DNA from: an uncultured Eubacteriales bacterium
Lineage (GTDB): Bacteria; Bacillota; Clostridia; Christensenellales; Aristaeellaceae
Length of the DNA stretch: 52,784 nt
NCBI GenBank assembly: GCA_902777335.1
Contig: CACYTF010000028.1
Span: forward strand, 1-52,784
Direction: 5' to 3'
Below are positions 7,424-15,331 of the stretch, piece after piece. The translations under genes and the position numbers were made by a program. Each line of letters opens with the position of its first letter. The first letter of the stretch is position 1. The notes beneath the pieces were generated by a model. It worked only from the letters and a program-made list of their open reading frames with translations. It searched no databases and had not been told where the DNA came from.

Positions 7424-9187
7424 TTACTGCTGCGTCAGCGCCGCCTGGGCCTGCTGGGCCGCCCAGCACAGGGCCGCCTGCTCCTCGCACCAGGCCACGC
7501 AGTCGGCGTAGCCGTAGGCGTTGCAGTCCTTGATCATCTGGTTCAGGTGGAAGTCGAACTCGCCGTCGTTCTTGGCGTAGATGGCCCGCCAGCTGTAGGT
7601 CTTCACGGCGGTCTGGATCTGGCTCCACTTGGTGTCCAGCACCTGGTCGCGCTTGGCGGGGGCGTAGGTGCCCTTGTCCAGCATCACCTTGTAGGGGTGG
7701 TTCTCCAGGTACTGCTGGGTGGAGGCCGCGCCCGCCCACTCGCACCAGGCCTGCTGGATGGGCTTCAGGTCGGCGCTGAGCACGCTGACCCAGCCCTCGC
7801 GGTCCAGGGTCTCGGCCTTCTGGCTGTCGGGGTTCTGCTGGCTGGCGGTCAGCGTGGTGTTGTTGATCTGCAGTGCGCCGTCGTTGTAGGTGCCGCTCTG
7901 GGGGTACTCGGTGCCGGTGCGGGGACCGATGAGCACGGCGCCGGTCATGTCGTAGGCGGGGTCCTGGCTGGTCTTCTCGCCCAGCTCTGTAAAGTACGCG
8001 CCGCCCTCCTCGTCGTAATCCCAGGTCAGGCCCTTCGGCCCGTACCACATGGTCAGGCTGCCCTCGGGGGTGGCCAGGTAGTCGATGATGGCCAGGCACA
8101 GCTCCGGGTATTCGGCGTCCGCGCCGATGGTCCACAGGCGGTTGCCGCCGGTCAGGGACAGGCCGTAGGCGATGGGCGTGGCCTCCTCGGGCACCATCGT
8201 GTACATGTACTTGCCCGCGTCCAGGTGCTCGGTGGTGTTGAAGATGGAGGAGCCGGCGAAGTTGAAGATGCTCCAGAAGGTGCCGCCCGCCTTCACCTTT
8301 TCGCCCATGGTGGCGTAGGTCTGGCTGGCGGAGTTCGGGTCCAGCAGGCCCTCGCGGTACAGCTTGTTGAAGAAGCGCAGGCTCTGGATGTACAGGCCGT
8401 CGGGCTCCAGGCAACCCTGGAACCGGCCGTCCTCGGTGTTGATCAGGCCCATCTCAAACTCGTCCCAGCCGTAGTAGGCGGTGGCCAGGGACTTGGGGTA
8501 CATGACCATGTTGCCGTCCCAGTCCGGCCAAATGGACACCGCGTAGGTCTCGTTGCCGTTCTCGTCGGTGGGGCAGATCTCCTTCATCTGCTTGAACAGG
8601 TCGATCATGCCGTCCAGGTCCTTCACCTCGGGGCAGCCCAGCTGCTGGTACAGGTCCCAGCGGATGTCCCAGGTGTAGAAGAAGTTCTCGTGGCTGCCGC
8701 TCTTCAGCGCCACGTTGTGGCCGAAGCCGTGGATCTTGCCGTCGGGGCTCTTGGCCCGGTTGGCCTTCAGCGCCGTCTGGTAGTTCGCCCACACGTAGGG
8801 CGCGTACTCCTCGGCCAGGCCGTCCTCCTCCCAGTCCAGCAGCAGGCCCTGGGTCACGGCGTCCTGATACTGGTCGCCGTCCGCGCCCCAGACCACGATG
8901 TCGCCCAGGTTGCCGCTCTCCATGCGGGTGGCGAAGGTGCCGTCGGACTCGGGGATGATGTTGATTTTCACATTGAACATGTCCAGCAGCAGGTCGGCGC
9001 TCCAGTGGGCCTGTATGCCGCTGTAGTTGGCCAGCTGCGTGTAGACGTTGATGGTGATGGGCTCGCCGTCGTACACGCCGATGTCCTCAAGCTTTGCGTA
9101 GATGTCGTTCTCCTCGGCGACGGCCGCGGGCATGAGCACGGCGAACAGCAGCGCGGCGGCCACAAGCAGCGTCCAAATCCTCTTCAT
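7424..9187 (-). CDS. Extracellular solute-binding protein, LplA-type
   Basis: 587 residues. Residues 1-25 (MKRIWTLLVAAALLFAVLMP) are a Sec signal peptide with likely cleavage after AVA. The lipobox cysteine usual for Gram-positive binding proteins is absent. The mature protein has the large-lobe features of the long (about 550 residue) family paired with LplB/YtcP permeases, such as GNLGDIVVWGADGDQYQD and a C-terminal helix-rich tail. It would deliver an oligosaccharide to the two permeases just upstream. GAGGAGG precedes the ATG at 9187. The frame stays open further upstream, but that stretch is a shadow of the permease gene. Confidence 0.9.
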   Translation of the reverse strand: MKRIWTLLVAAALLFAVLMPAAVAEENDIYAKLEDIGVYDGEPITINVYTQLANYSGIQAHWSADLLLDMFNVKINIIPESDGTFATRMESGNLGDIVVWGADGDQYQDAVTQGLLLDWEEDGLAEEYAPYVWANYQTALKANRAKSPDGKIHGFGHNVALKSGSHENFFYTWDIRWDLYQQLGCPEVKDLDGMIDLFKQMKEICPTDENGNETYAVSIWPDWDGNMVMYPKSLATAYYGWDEFEMGLINTEDGRFQGCLEPDGLYIQSLRFFNKLYREGLLDPNSASQTYATMGEKVKAGGTFWSIFNFAGSSIFNTTEHLDAGKYMYTMVPEEATPIAYGLSLTGGNRLWTIGADAEYPELCLAIIDYLATPEGSLTMWYGPKGLTWDYDEEGGAYFTELGEKTSQDPAYDMTGAVLIGPRTGTEYPQSGTYNDGALQINNTTLTASQQNPDSQKAETLDREGWVSVLSADLKPIQQAWCEWAGAASTQQYLENHPYKVMLDKGTYAPAKRDQVLDTKWSQIQTAVKTYSWRAIYAKNDGEFDFHLNQMIKDCNAYGYADCVAWCEEQAALCWAAQQAQAALTQQ

Positions 9188-9231
9188 ATCAGGAAACCTC
9201 CTCGTTGTTCCGGTCGTTCTGTGTTTCAAAA

Positions 9232-10188
9232 TCAGCCCTTGACAGCGCCCAGCATGATGCCCTTGACGAAATAGCGCTGCATGAAGGGGTATACCAGCAG
9301 TATGGGGATGATGCTGACCATGGACACCGTGTACTGGATCACGCGCTGGTTCAGCATGCTCTGGGCGGCCTGTTCGCTGATGGTGCCGCCCTGGCTCATC
9401 ATGGCGCCCAGGTTGCTGGAGGAATTCAGGTAGATGTACAGCCGGTGCTGCAGCGTGTACAGGTCGGGCCGGTTGTTCATCAGCAGCAGCGAATCCTGGA
9501 ACGAGTTCCAGTTGCCCACCGCGCCGAATATGGCGATGGTGGCCAGGATCGGCACGCTGAGGGGCAGTATGATCTTCAGCCACACCTTCAGCGTGGACGC
9601 GCCGTCGATCACGGCGCTCTCCTCCAGAGAGGCGGGTATGGACTCGATGTAGGTCTTCACCAGTATGATGTTGTAGGGGGCCACCAGGCCGGGGATGATG
9701 TAGGCCAGGAAGTTGTCCGTGAGGCCCATCATCAGCATGTTCATGTACCAGGGCACAAGGCCGGCGTTGAAGTACATGGTGACCACCAGGAAGCGGTACC
9801 AGAACGAGCGCTTCCACATCTTCTGCTTGGTGATCAGATAGCCCGCCCAGGCGGTGGTGACCACCATCAGCGCGGTGCCCAGCACCGTGCGGGCCACCGT
9901 GACCAGCACGGAGGAGCCCAGGTCCTGCACGTTCCTGAGGGCCGTGTAGTTGCTGATCTGCACGCCGAACACGGCCTGGCCCGCCGCGTTCTTCAGCATC
10001 GGGAAGAAGTTCACCCGGCCGCTGGTGACCAGGTCGTTGTCCGAGATGGTGTTGATCAGCAGGTAATAGAAGGGGAAGATGCAGATGAGCGTGAACACGC
10101 TGAACAGCACGACGACAGCGATGTCGAACACCCAGTCTCCGGCGCTGCGCTTGATGTACAGGGAAGAAGCCTTCTCTTTTCTCCTCAT
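9232..10188 (-). CDS. Carbohydrate ABC transporter permease, YtcP-type
   Basis: 318 residues with six membrane segments. The EAA loop that contacts the ATPase is near residue 200 (SLEESAVIDGASTLKVWLKI), and the C-terminus YFVKGIMLGAVKG is typical of the MalG/YtcP group. It lies 15 bases downstream of the LplB-type permease and 44 bases upstream of the binding protein. GGGGAGC precedes the ATG. No ATPase gene accompanies the set, so a shared MsmX-like ATPase is presumed. Confidence 0.93.
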   Translation of the reverse strand: MRRKEKASSLYIKRSAGDWVFDIAVVVLFSVFTLICIFPFYYLLINTISDNDLVTSGRVNFFPMLKNAAGQAVFGVQISNYTALRNVQDLGSSVLVTVARTVLGTALMVVTTAWAGYLITKQKMWKRSFWYRFLVVTMYFNAGLVPWYMNMLMMGLTDNFLAYIIPGLVAPYNIILVKTYIESIPASLEESAVIDGASTLKVWLKIILPLSVPILATIAIFGAVGNWNSFQDSLLLMNNRPDLYTLQHRLYIYLNSSSNLGAMMSQGGTISEQAAQSMLNQRVIQYTVSMVSIIPILLVYPFMQRYFVKGIMLGAVKG

Positions 10189-10203
10189 GTCGCTCCCCTC
10201 CCC

Positions 10204-11688
10204 TCAAATGATGCTGTCGCCGCGGATGGCCTTGGAGATGCCGTTGGCGGCGAACAGCAGTGTAATGCCGATCAGCGACTTGGAGATGCCCACCACCGTG
10301 CTCAGGGAGATCCGGTTCTGGCCGATGCCGATGTTGTACACGTACAGGTCGAGAACCTCGATCACGTCCTTGTTCATGGCGTTGGAGAACACCAGGTACT
10401 GCTCCATGCCGTTGGACAGTATGCCCGCGATGCTCATCAGCAGCATCACCATGTAGGTAGGGATCAGCCCGGGAATGGTGATGTGCCAGATGCAGCGGAA
10501 GCGGTTGGCGCCGTCCACCCGGGCGGCCTCATACAACTGCTGGTCGATGCTGGAGATGCCGGCGATGTACACGATGGCGCTCCAGCCCACGCCCTTCCAT
10601 GTGCCCCACAGCAGCATCTTCAGCCAGGTGTGGTCGGCGATCTGCAGGTAGTTCGTGTTGGCCCCGGAGACGTGCAGCACGTTGCTCAGGAAGCTGTTGA
10701 CGAAGCCGTCGGTGGAGAACAGGCAGATGGCGATGGCGTACACCAGCACCCAGGAGATGAAGTTGGGGATGGTGGTGAAGGTCTGCACGAAGCGCTGGAA
10801 CTTGTTGGAGCGCACCTCCGCCAGCAGCACGGCGAAGGCGATGGGCAGCCACGAGGTGGCGATGCCCAGGCCGCTCATGATCAGCGTGTTCCGCAGCACC
10901 CGCAGCAAATCCTTCGTGGTGGCCGGGTCGCTGAACAGGAAGCTGAACCACTTGAAGCCCACGTAGTTCTCCGCCCCGATGCTGCCGCCCGCCGAGTAGT
11001 CGAAGAACGCGAAGCGCCAGCCCCAGATGGGCAGATAGGCGAACACGAAGGTCAGCAGCACCACCGGCAGCAGCATCAGAAACAGCCGGTACTTCTCGTC
11101 CATGTCCATCTTCACGGCGGGGTCGGTCTCCCTTTCCGTGGTCAGAAAGGCGATCAGCGCCGTCAGAAACAGCAGCGCCGCGAAGGCGCCGAACACCCAG
11201 AAGCCCCCGGGGATCATCATGCCGATCTTGTCCAGCTTGCCGGCCTCCTCGCCGTGGGCGAGCATCCGGCCGTGCACATGGCGGATCATCAGCAGGCCCG
11301 CCGCCATGACGGGCGCGCCGCCCAGCGGGAACAGGAAGCCCCTGCGCCGCATCCTGCGGTTGCCGAGGCTCATGCAGCCCCCGACGCCGCACAGGATCAC
11401 CCCCGCCATCACCGCCGCGCAGGCGATCATCAGCAGGGTGATGTCCTCGTTCCGGATCCACTGGGAGCGCAGTATGCGGCCCATGCTGTTGGTGATGGTG
11501 CCGTAGCTCACGCCGTTGGTGAACAGGCTGGCCGACTCGTTGATCTTCTCGCTGATCCGGCCCGGGTTGGCCGGCGGGAAGAACATGGCGACTCCGGCCA
11601 GCAGCGCGACGATGCGGTACACCCACAGCGGCAGGCGGCGGCCCAGGGGCAGCCGCTCCTGCTCAGGCGCTCTTGCGGCGGTGTTCAT
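10204..11688 (-). CDS. Sugar ABC transporter permease, LplB-type with long N-terminal membrane extension
   Basis: 494 residues, about 190 more than the usual LplB/MalF-like length. The canonical permease begins near residue 198 (YRLFLMLLPVVLLTFVFAYL) and has its EAA loop near residues 405-430 (YEAARVDGANRFRCIWHITI). The extension carries about four extra hydrophobic segments near residues 22-40, 83-105, 115-133 and 160-182. The reading frame is continuous and the ATG at 11688 has GGAAGTGAG upstream. First transport gene of the operon. Confidence 0.9.
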   Translation of the reverse strand: MNTAARAPEQERLPLGRRLPLWVYRIVALLAGVAMFFPPANPGRISEKINESASLFTNGVSYGTITNSMGRILRSQWIRNEDITLLMIACAAVMAGVILCGVGGCMSLGNRRMRRRGFLFPLGGAPVMAAGLLMIRHVHGRMLAHGEEAGKLDKIGMMIPGGFWVFGAFAALLFLTALIAFLTTERETDPAVKMDMDEKYRLFLMLLPVVLLTFVFAYLPIWGWRFAFFDYSAGGSIGAENYVGFKWFSFLFSDPATTKDLLRVLRNTLIMSGLGIATSWLPIAFAVLLAEVRSNKFQRFVQTFTTIPNFISWVLVYAIAICLFSTDGFVNSFLSNVLHVSGANTNYLQIADHTWLKMLLWGTWKGVGWSAIVYIAGISSIDQQLYEAARVDGANRFRCIWHITIPGLIPTYMVMLLMSIAGILSNGMEQYLVFSNAMNKDVIEVLDLYVYNIGIGQNRISLSTVVGISKSLIGITLLFAANGISKAIRGDSII

Positions 11689-11726
11689 CGCGTCTCACTT
11701 CCTCGATCTTGGTCGTTGGAAAACAG

Positions 11727-11764
11727 CCGGGGCGCGCCCCGCGAACAGGGCGCCCCCCGGGCCG
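11727..11764 (-). terminator. Hairpin between the repeat-module gene and the permease operon
   Basis: Arms at 11727-11739 and 11748-11760 pair 12 of 13 positions (CCGGGGCGCGCCC against GGGCGCCCCCCGG), with an 8-base loop. On the minus strand a CTGTTTTCC tract follows. It lies just after the repeat-module gene stop, so it may attenuate readthrough into the transporter genes. Confidence 0.6.
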
Positions 11765-11770
11765 GTAAGG

Positions 11771-13748
11771 TTACCAGTTGCTCACGGTAAAGGTGATGGC
11801 GACGGTCTCGTTCGCGCCGGGCACCGAGTAGACGATGGCGGGCGCTTCGGCCTGGTTGTACACGTCGATGATCTTGATGGCGACGTATTCGCCCTCGGTA
11901 TCGACCTCGGTGTACTCCTGGGTCGCGCCGGAGCCGAACTTCACCTTCACATTGTCGATGGTCAGATAGCCGTCCCGCACCAGGCCGCTGGGAATGTCGG
12001 TGGACACGAACAGCATGTTGTAGTCGGCGGTGTCGCCCATGCCCATGTCGCCGGTGGTGAAGGACACGGTGTACTCGCCGTCGCCGCTGATCTGGGCATC
12101 CACGAAGCTTCCGCCGTAGTCCACGGCGTTGTTGTCGGCGTCCCAGCCGGTCAGGCGGCCGAAGAACTCCGGATGCTCCGCGCTGTCGCGGCCGTAGTTG
12201 GCCTCGTCCCAGCTGTTGCGGAACACGTAGGTGTCCTTGCCCTGCACGCCGATGTAGGCGTTGTAGGTGTTCTGCTTCAGCGCGTCGGCCTCCTCCTGGG
12301 TCAGGGGCGCGGCGGCGTCCTTGACGACGGGCTTGCCGTAGATGAAGTTGAAGGTGATCTCGACGGACTTGACGGCGGCGAAGGCTTCCTTGTCCACGAT
12401 GATCGGGGCAGCGCCCTCCAGGTCGCCGTCGGCGCGGCGGGCGTCGGCGGGCAGCTCGCTCACCCACTCGTTGTAGATGTTCTCGCGCATCTCCACGCCG
12501 TCGTCGGAGGAAGTGTAGCCCTTGCCGAGCGCGATGGGCTCGCCGTTTACCTTGATCTCGGTGATGTCGATGAAGTAGCCGTTGAAGGTCTTCTCACCGG
12601 TCTTGACACCCAGGGCGGTGAAGGCCAGGCCCTGGGCCTCCTCGTTGAACTCCAGGCCCACGGTGTACTGGCCGGGGCCGGTGATCTCGGCGGTGGTCGC
12701 CTTCACCGGGTACTCGTTGCCGTCCATCCAGAAGCAGCTGGACCAGTCGGCGTTGGCGTACATGATATAAGCGGTGTCGGTGACGGGCAACAGCGAGAAG
12801 TCGATCTCAAAGCTCTTGACCGAGGCGAACAGCGCCTTGTCCACGATGATGGGCGCGGCGTCGTCCAGCGTGCCGTCGAAGGAGCGGGCGTCGGTGGGCA
12901 GCTCGCTTACCCACTCGTTGTAGATGTTCATGCGCGTCTCCACGCCGTCGTCGGAGGAGGTGTAGCCCTTCGTGAAGGCGATCGGATAGGTCTTCTCGCC
13001 CTTCACGATGCCCAGGGCCGTGAAGGCCAGGCCCTCCGCAGGCTCATTGAACTCCAGGCCCACGGTGTAATCGCCGAAGCCGTCGATGTCGGCGACCTTC
13101 GCGTTCACGGGATACTCGTTGCCGTCCATCCAGAAGCAGCTGGACCAGTCGGCGTTGGCGTACATGATGTAAGCCCTGTCCACGCCGAACTGATGCAGTG
13201 TGAAATCGATTTCAACCGACTTCACGGCGGCGAAATCGTCCTTGTTCACGATGATCGGGCTGGCGTCGTCGATCGCTCCGTCGTAGGAACGGGCGTCGGT
13301 GGGCAGCTCGCTTACCCACTCGTTGTAGATGTTCATGCGCGTCTCCACGCCGTCGTCGGAGGAGGTGTAGCCCTTCGTGAAGGCGATCGGAGGTGTAGCC
13401 CTTCGTGAAGGCGATCGCCTCGCCGTTGACGCGGATGGCGTTGATCTGAATGGTGTAGCCGGGCAGCAGGTTCTCGCCGTTCACGATGCCCAGCGCGGTG
13501 AAGGCCAGGCCCTGGGCCTCTTCGTTGAACTCCAGACCCACGGTGTAATCGCCGGGGCCGGTGATCTCGGCGGTGGTCGCCTTCACGGGGTACTCGTTGC
13601 CGTCCATCCAGAAGCAGCTGGACCAGTCGGCGTTGGCGTACATGATGTACGCCACGGGGGCGGCGGCCTCCTCGGCCACGGCGGGCAGCACGCCCAGCAG
13701 ACCGATGATCAGCGCCAGGCTCAGGATCGTTGCCAATACTCTCTTCAT
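11771..13748 (-). pseudogene. Secreted tandem-module protein, frameshifted by a 28-bp duplication
   Basis: The gene starts at the ATG at 13748 (AGGAGG upstream) with a signal peptide MKRVLATILSLALIIGLLGV. It then carries three copies of a module of about 130 residues. Each opens AYIMYANADWSSCFWMDGNE and contains YTVGLEFNE, GLAFTALG, KGYTSSDDGVE and NIYNEWVSELP. A direct repeat of 28 bases (13361-13388 and 13389-13416) shifts the frame within the first module. Removing one copy restores a continuous protein of about 650 residues, ending ITFTVSNW. The last module carries an extra C-terminal domain of about 170 residues. Module 2 lacks about 16 residues present in modules 1 and 3. I do not recognise the family; the location suggests a secreted glycan-binding or envelope protein. 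The break could be real, phase-variable or an assembly error. Confidence 0.75.
13361..13416. repeat. 28-bp perfect tandem duplication
   Basis: The 28-base sequence beginning GGAGGTGTAGCCCTTCGTGA occurs twice with no gap (13361-13388 and 13389-13416). Its length is not a multiple of three, so it shifts the reading frame of the module protein. The same sequence occurs once, unduplicated, in module 2 near 12955-12982. Confidence 0.97.
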
Positions 13749-13817
13749 GGTGGTTCCTCCTCCAATCGTCGTTCGGGATCGCATCTATCGCTTCTGCCGC
13801 GCGGCAGATAAGCTCGT

Positions 13818-14813
13818 TTACTTCGCCTCGCCCAGGGTCTCCCCCGGCAGGATGGCGCCCGCCACGGTCAATATCCTGGGGCGATGGGTCTGGGGATGTT
13901 CGATGGCGTCCAGCAGCAGGGCGATGGTGCTGCGCGCCAGGTTTTCGGCGTCCTGCCGGTAGCTGGTCAGCGACGGGCTCATCATCCGCCCCAGCCGGAT
14001 GCCGTCAAAGCCCGCCAGGCTCACGTCCTGGGGCACCCGCATGCGGCGCGCCTCCAGCGCGCTCAGCGCGCCGATGCAGCTGAAGTCGTCGGGGCAGAGC
14101 ACGCAGGTGGGCGGGTCCGGGCCGTCCATCAGCGCGTTCACCGCCTGGGCGCACACCCTGGGGTTGTGGAAATGGCCCGGGAGGATGTATTCGCCCGGCA
14201 CCCGCACGCCCAGCTCGGCGCACTGCTTGTAGAAGCCGGCCAGCCGCTCCCGCGTCACCACGCTGTCCTCGCCGTGGATGAAGGCGATCTTGCGGTGGCC
14301 CTTCTCCCAGGCGTAGCGGACCAGGGCCTCCATTCCCCCGCGGTTGTCGTTCATCACGCAGTCGCAGCCCTCGTAGGCGTGGTCGATCACCACCGTCGGG
14401 ATGCTGCCGGCGGCCAGGCGGATGATGTCCGCCGAGTTGAAGTCGGCCTGCACCACCACCACGCCGTCCAGGCTGCGCCGCCTGGCCCGCCCGTCGTAAT
14501 CGCCCTCCTCGCCGTGCCGGGAGTGGCGGATGAAGGTCATATCGTTGTCATGCGCCTCGGCGCTGGCCCGCAGTTCGTTCAGCAGCAGGCTGAAATACTC
14601 GTGATCCATCCGGTCTTCATACAGTATGCCGATGTTGTGCGAGCGCCGGGTCTTCAGCGTGCGGGCGGCGGCGTCGGGCACATAGCCCATATCCCGGGCC
14701 TTCTGGCGGATGTGGGCCGTCTTCCCGTCCGCCTTGGTCCGGCCGTTCAGCGCGCGGGAAACCGTGGAAACGGATACGCCGCAGGCCAGGGCGATATCCT
14801 TCATCTTCACCAC
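13818..14813 (-). CDS. LacI-family transcriptional regulator
   Basis: 331 residues from the GTG at 14813; AAGGGGGA (14820-14828) lies about six bases upstream. An ATG at 14804 is the alternative start. The helix-turn-helix is MKDIALACGVSVSTVSRALNG, with hinge region DAAARTLKTRRSHNIGILYE. A periplasmic-binding-like sensor domain follows (GVVVVQADFNS, CPDDFSCIGALSAL, DVSLAGFDGIRLG). It is the first gene before the module protein and transporter set and is the likely repressor of that locus, with an oligosaccharide or its hydrolysis product as inducer. It has its own promoter overlapped by an operator-like palindrome, which suggests autoregulation. Confidence 0.92.
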   Translation of the reverse strand: MVKMKDIALACGVSVSTVSRALNGRTKADGKTAHIRQKARDMGYVPDAAARTLKTRRSHNIGILYEDRMDHEYFSLLLNELRASAEAHDNDMTFIRHSRHGEEGDYDGRARRRSLDGVVVVQADFNSADIIRLAAGSIPTVVIDHAYEGCDCVMNDNRGGMEALVRYAWEKGHRKIAFIHGEDSVVTRERLAGFYKQCAELGVRVPGEYILPGHFHNPRVCAQAVNALMDGPDPPTCVLCPDDFSCIGALSALEARRMRVPQDVSLAGFDGIRLGRMMSPSLTSYRQDAENLARSTIALLLDAIEHPQTHRPRILTVAGAILPGETLGEAK

Positions 14814-14848
14814 ATGCGCTTCCCCCTTCCCAGAACCCGCAAAAAGAA

Positions 14849-14866
14849 GGTGCAATCGTTTGCACC
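14849..14866 (-). promoter_or_regulatory. LacI-type operator upstream of the 14813 regulator
   Basis: A perfect inverted repeat GGTGCAA-TCGT-TTGCACC with the central CG typical of LacI/CcpA operators. It lies immediately downstream of the -10 box of the regulator's own promoter, where a bound repressor would block initiation. Confidence 0.75.
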
Positions 14867-14869
14867 TAT

Positions 14870-14899
14870 AATATAAGCACATTTTTCCGTGATTGTCAA
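14870..14899 (-). promoter_or_regulatory. Promoter of the LacI/module-protein locus
   Basis: On the minus strand a consensus TTGACA (14894-14899) is followed after 18 bases by TATATT (14870-14875). The operator 14849-14866 begins four bases further downstream. Confidence 0.7.
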
Positions 14900-14986
14900 C
14901 TGTTTTTTTCAAAGCGCGCCGACGCGGCCTATCAAGGCCAAAGACAGACGCGCCCGCACCGGCCTCGGCCGGTGCGGACGCATAAT

Positions 14987-15331
14987 TTATTCCGCTTCGA
15001 TCTGCTTGATGATGAACTCGTTCCCCTGCTTGAGCCACGTTTCACCGCTGCCGCAGCGCGGGCAGATCTTCCCGTGCGGTATCGTCGGATAATCCGTTCC
15101 GCACGCGTCGCAGTGGGTGATCGCGGGGATGGGTTCGATTTTAAGCTCGGCCTCGCGCATGACCTCGGTGCGCTTCACGGCCCACTTCCAGCAATCGATC
15201 AGGTATTCGGGGATGACGCTGGAGACCTCGCCCAGGGACAGCGTGACCGACTCCACCCGCGTCACGTCGTTCTCGGCGGCGATCTCCTCCACCTGCCGGA
15301 TCACCCTGAACACAACGCCCAGCTCGTGCAT
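14987..15331 (-). CDS. hypA: Hydrogenase/urease nickel incorporation protein HypA
   Basis: 114 residues, the normal HypA length. The start MHELGVV carries the nickel-binding His2. The C-terminal zinc loop is CDACGTDYPTIPHGKICPRC, with two CxxC pairs. HypA hands nickel to [NiFe]-hydrogenase (or urease) apo-enzyme together with HypB. Its ATG overlaps the stop codon of the upstream flavoprotein gene by one base (TGATG), so the two are translationally coupled. Confidence 0.93.
   Translation of the reverse strand: MHELGVVFRVIRQVEEIAAENDVTRVESVTLSLGEVSSVIPEYLIDCWKWAVKRTEVMREAELKIEPIPAITHCDACGTDYPTIPHGKICPRCGSGETWLKQGNEFIIKQIEAE

Noticed and set aside
7424..10207. One open frame of 927 codons on the minus strand covering binding protein and permease
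   Set aside because: The first 340 codons overlap the permease gene in another frame and read as low-complexity Arg/His/Gly-rich sequence. The true start with ribosome site and signal peptide is at 9187.
9205..11790. 861-codon plus-strand frame opposite the permease genes
   Set aside because: Antisense shadow of high-GC membrane-protein genes; His/Gln/Val-rich with no domain pattern and no ribosome site.
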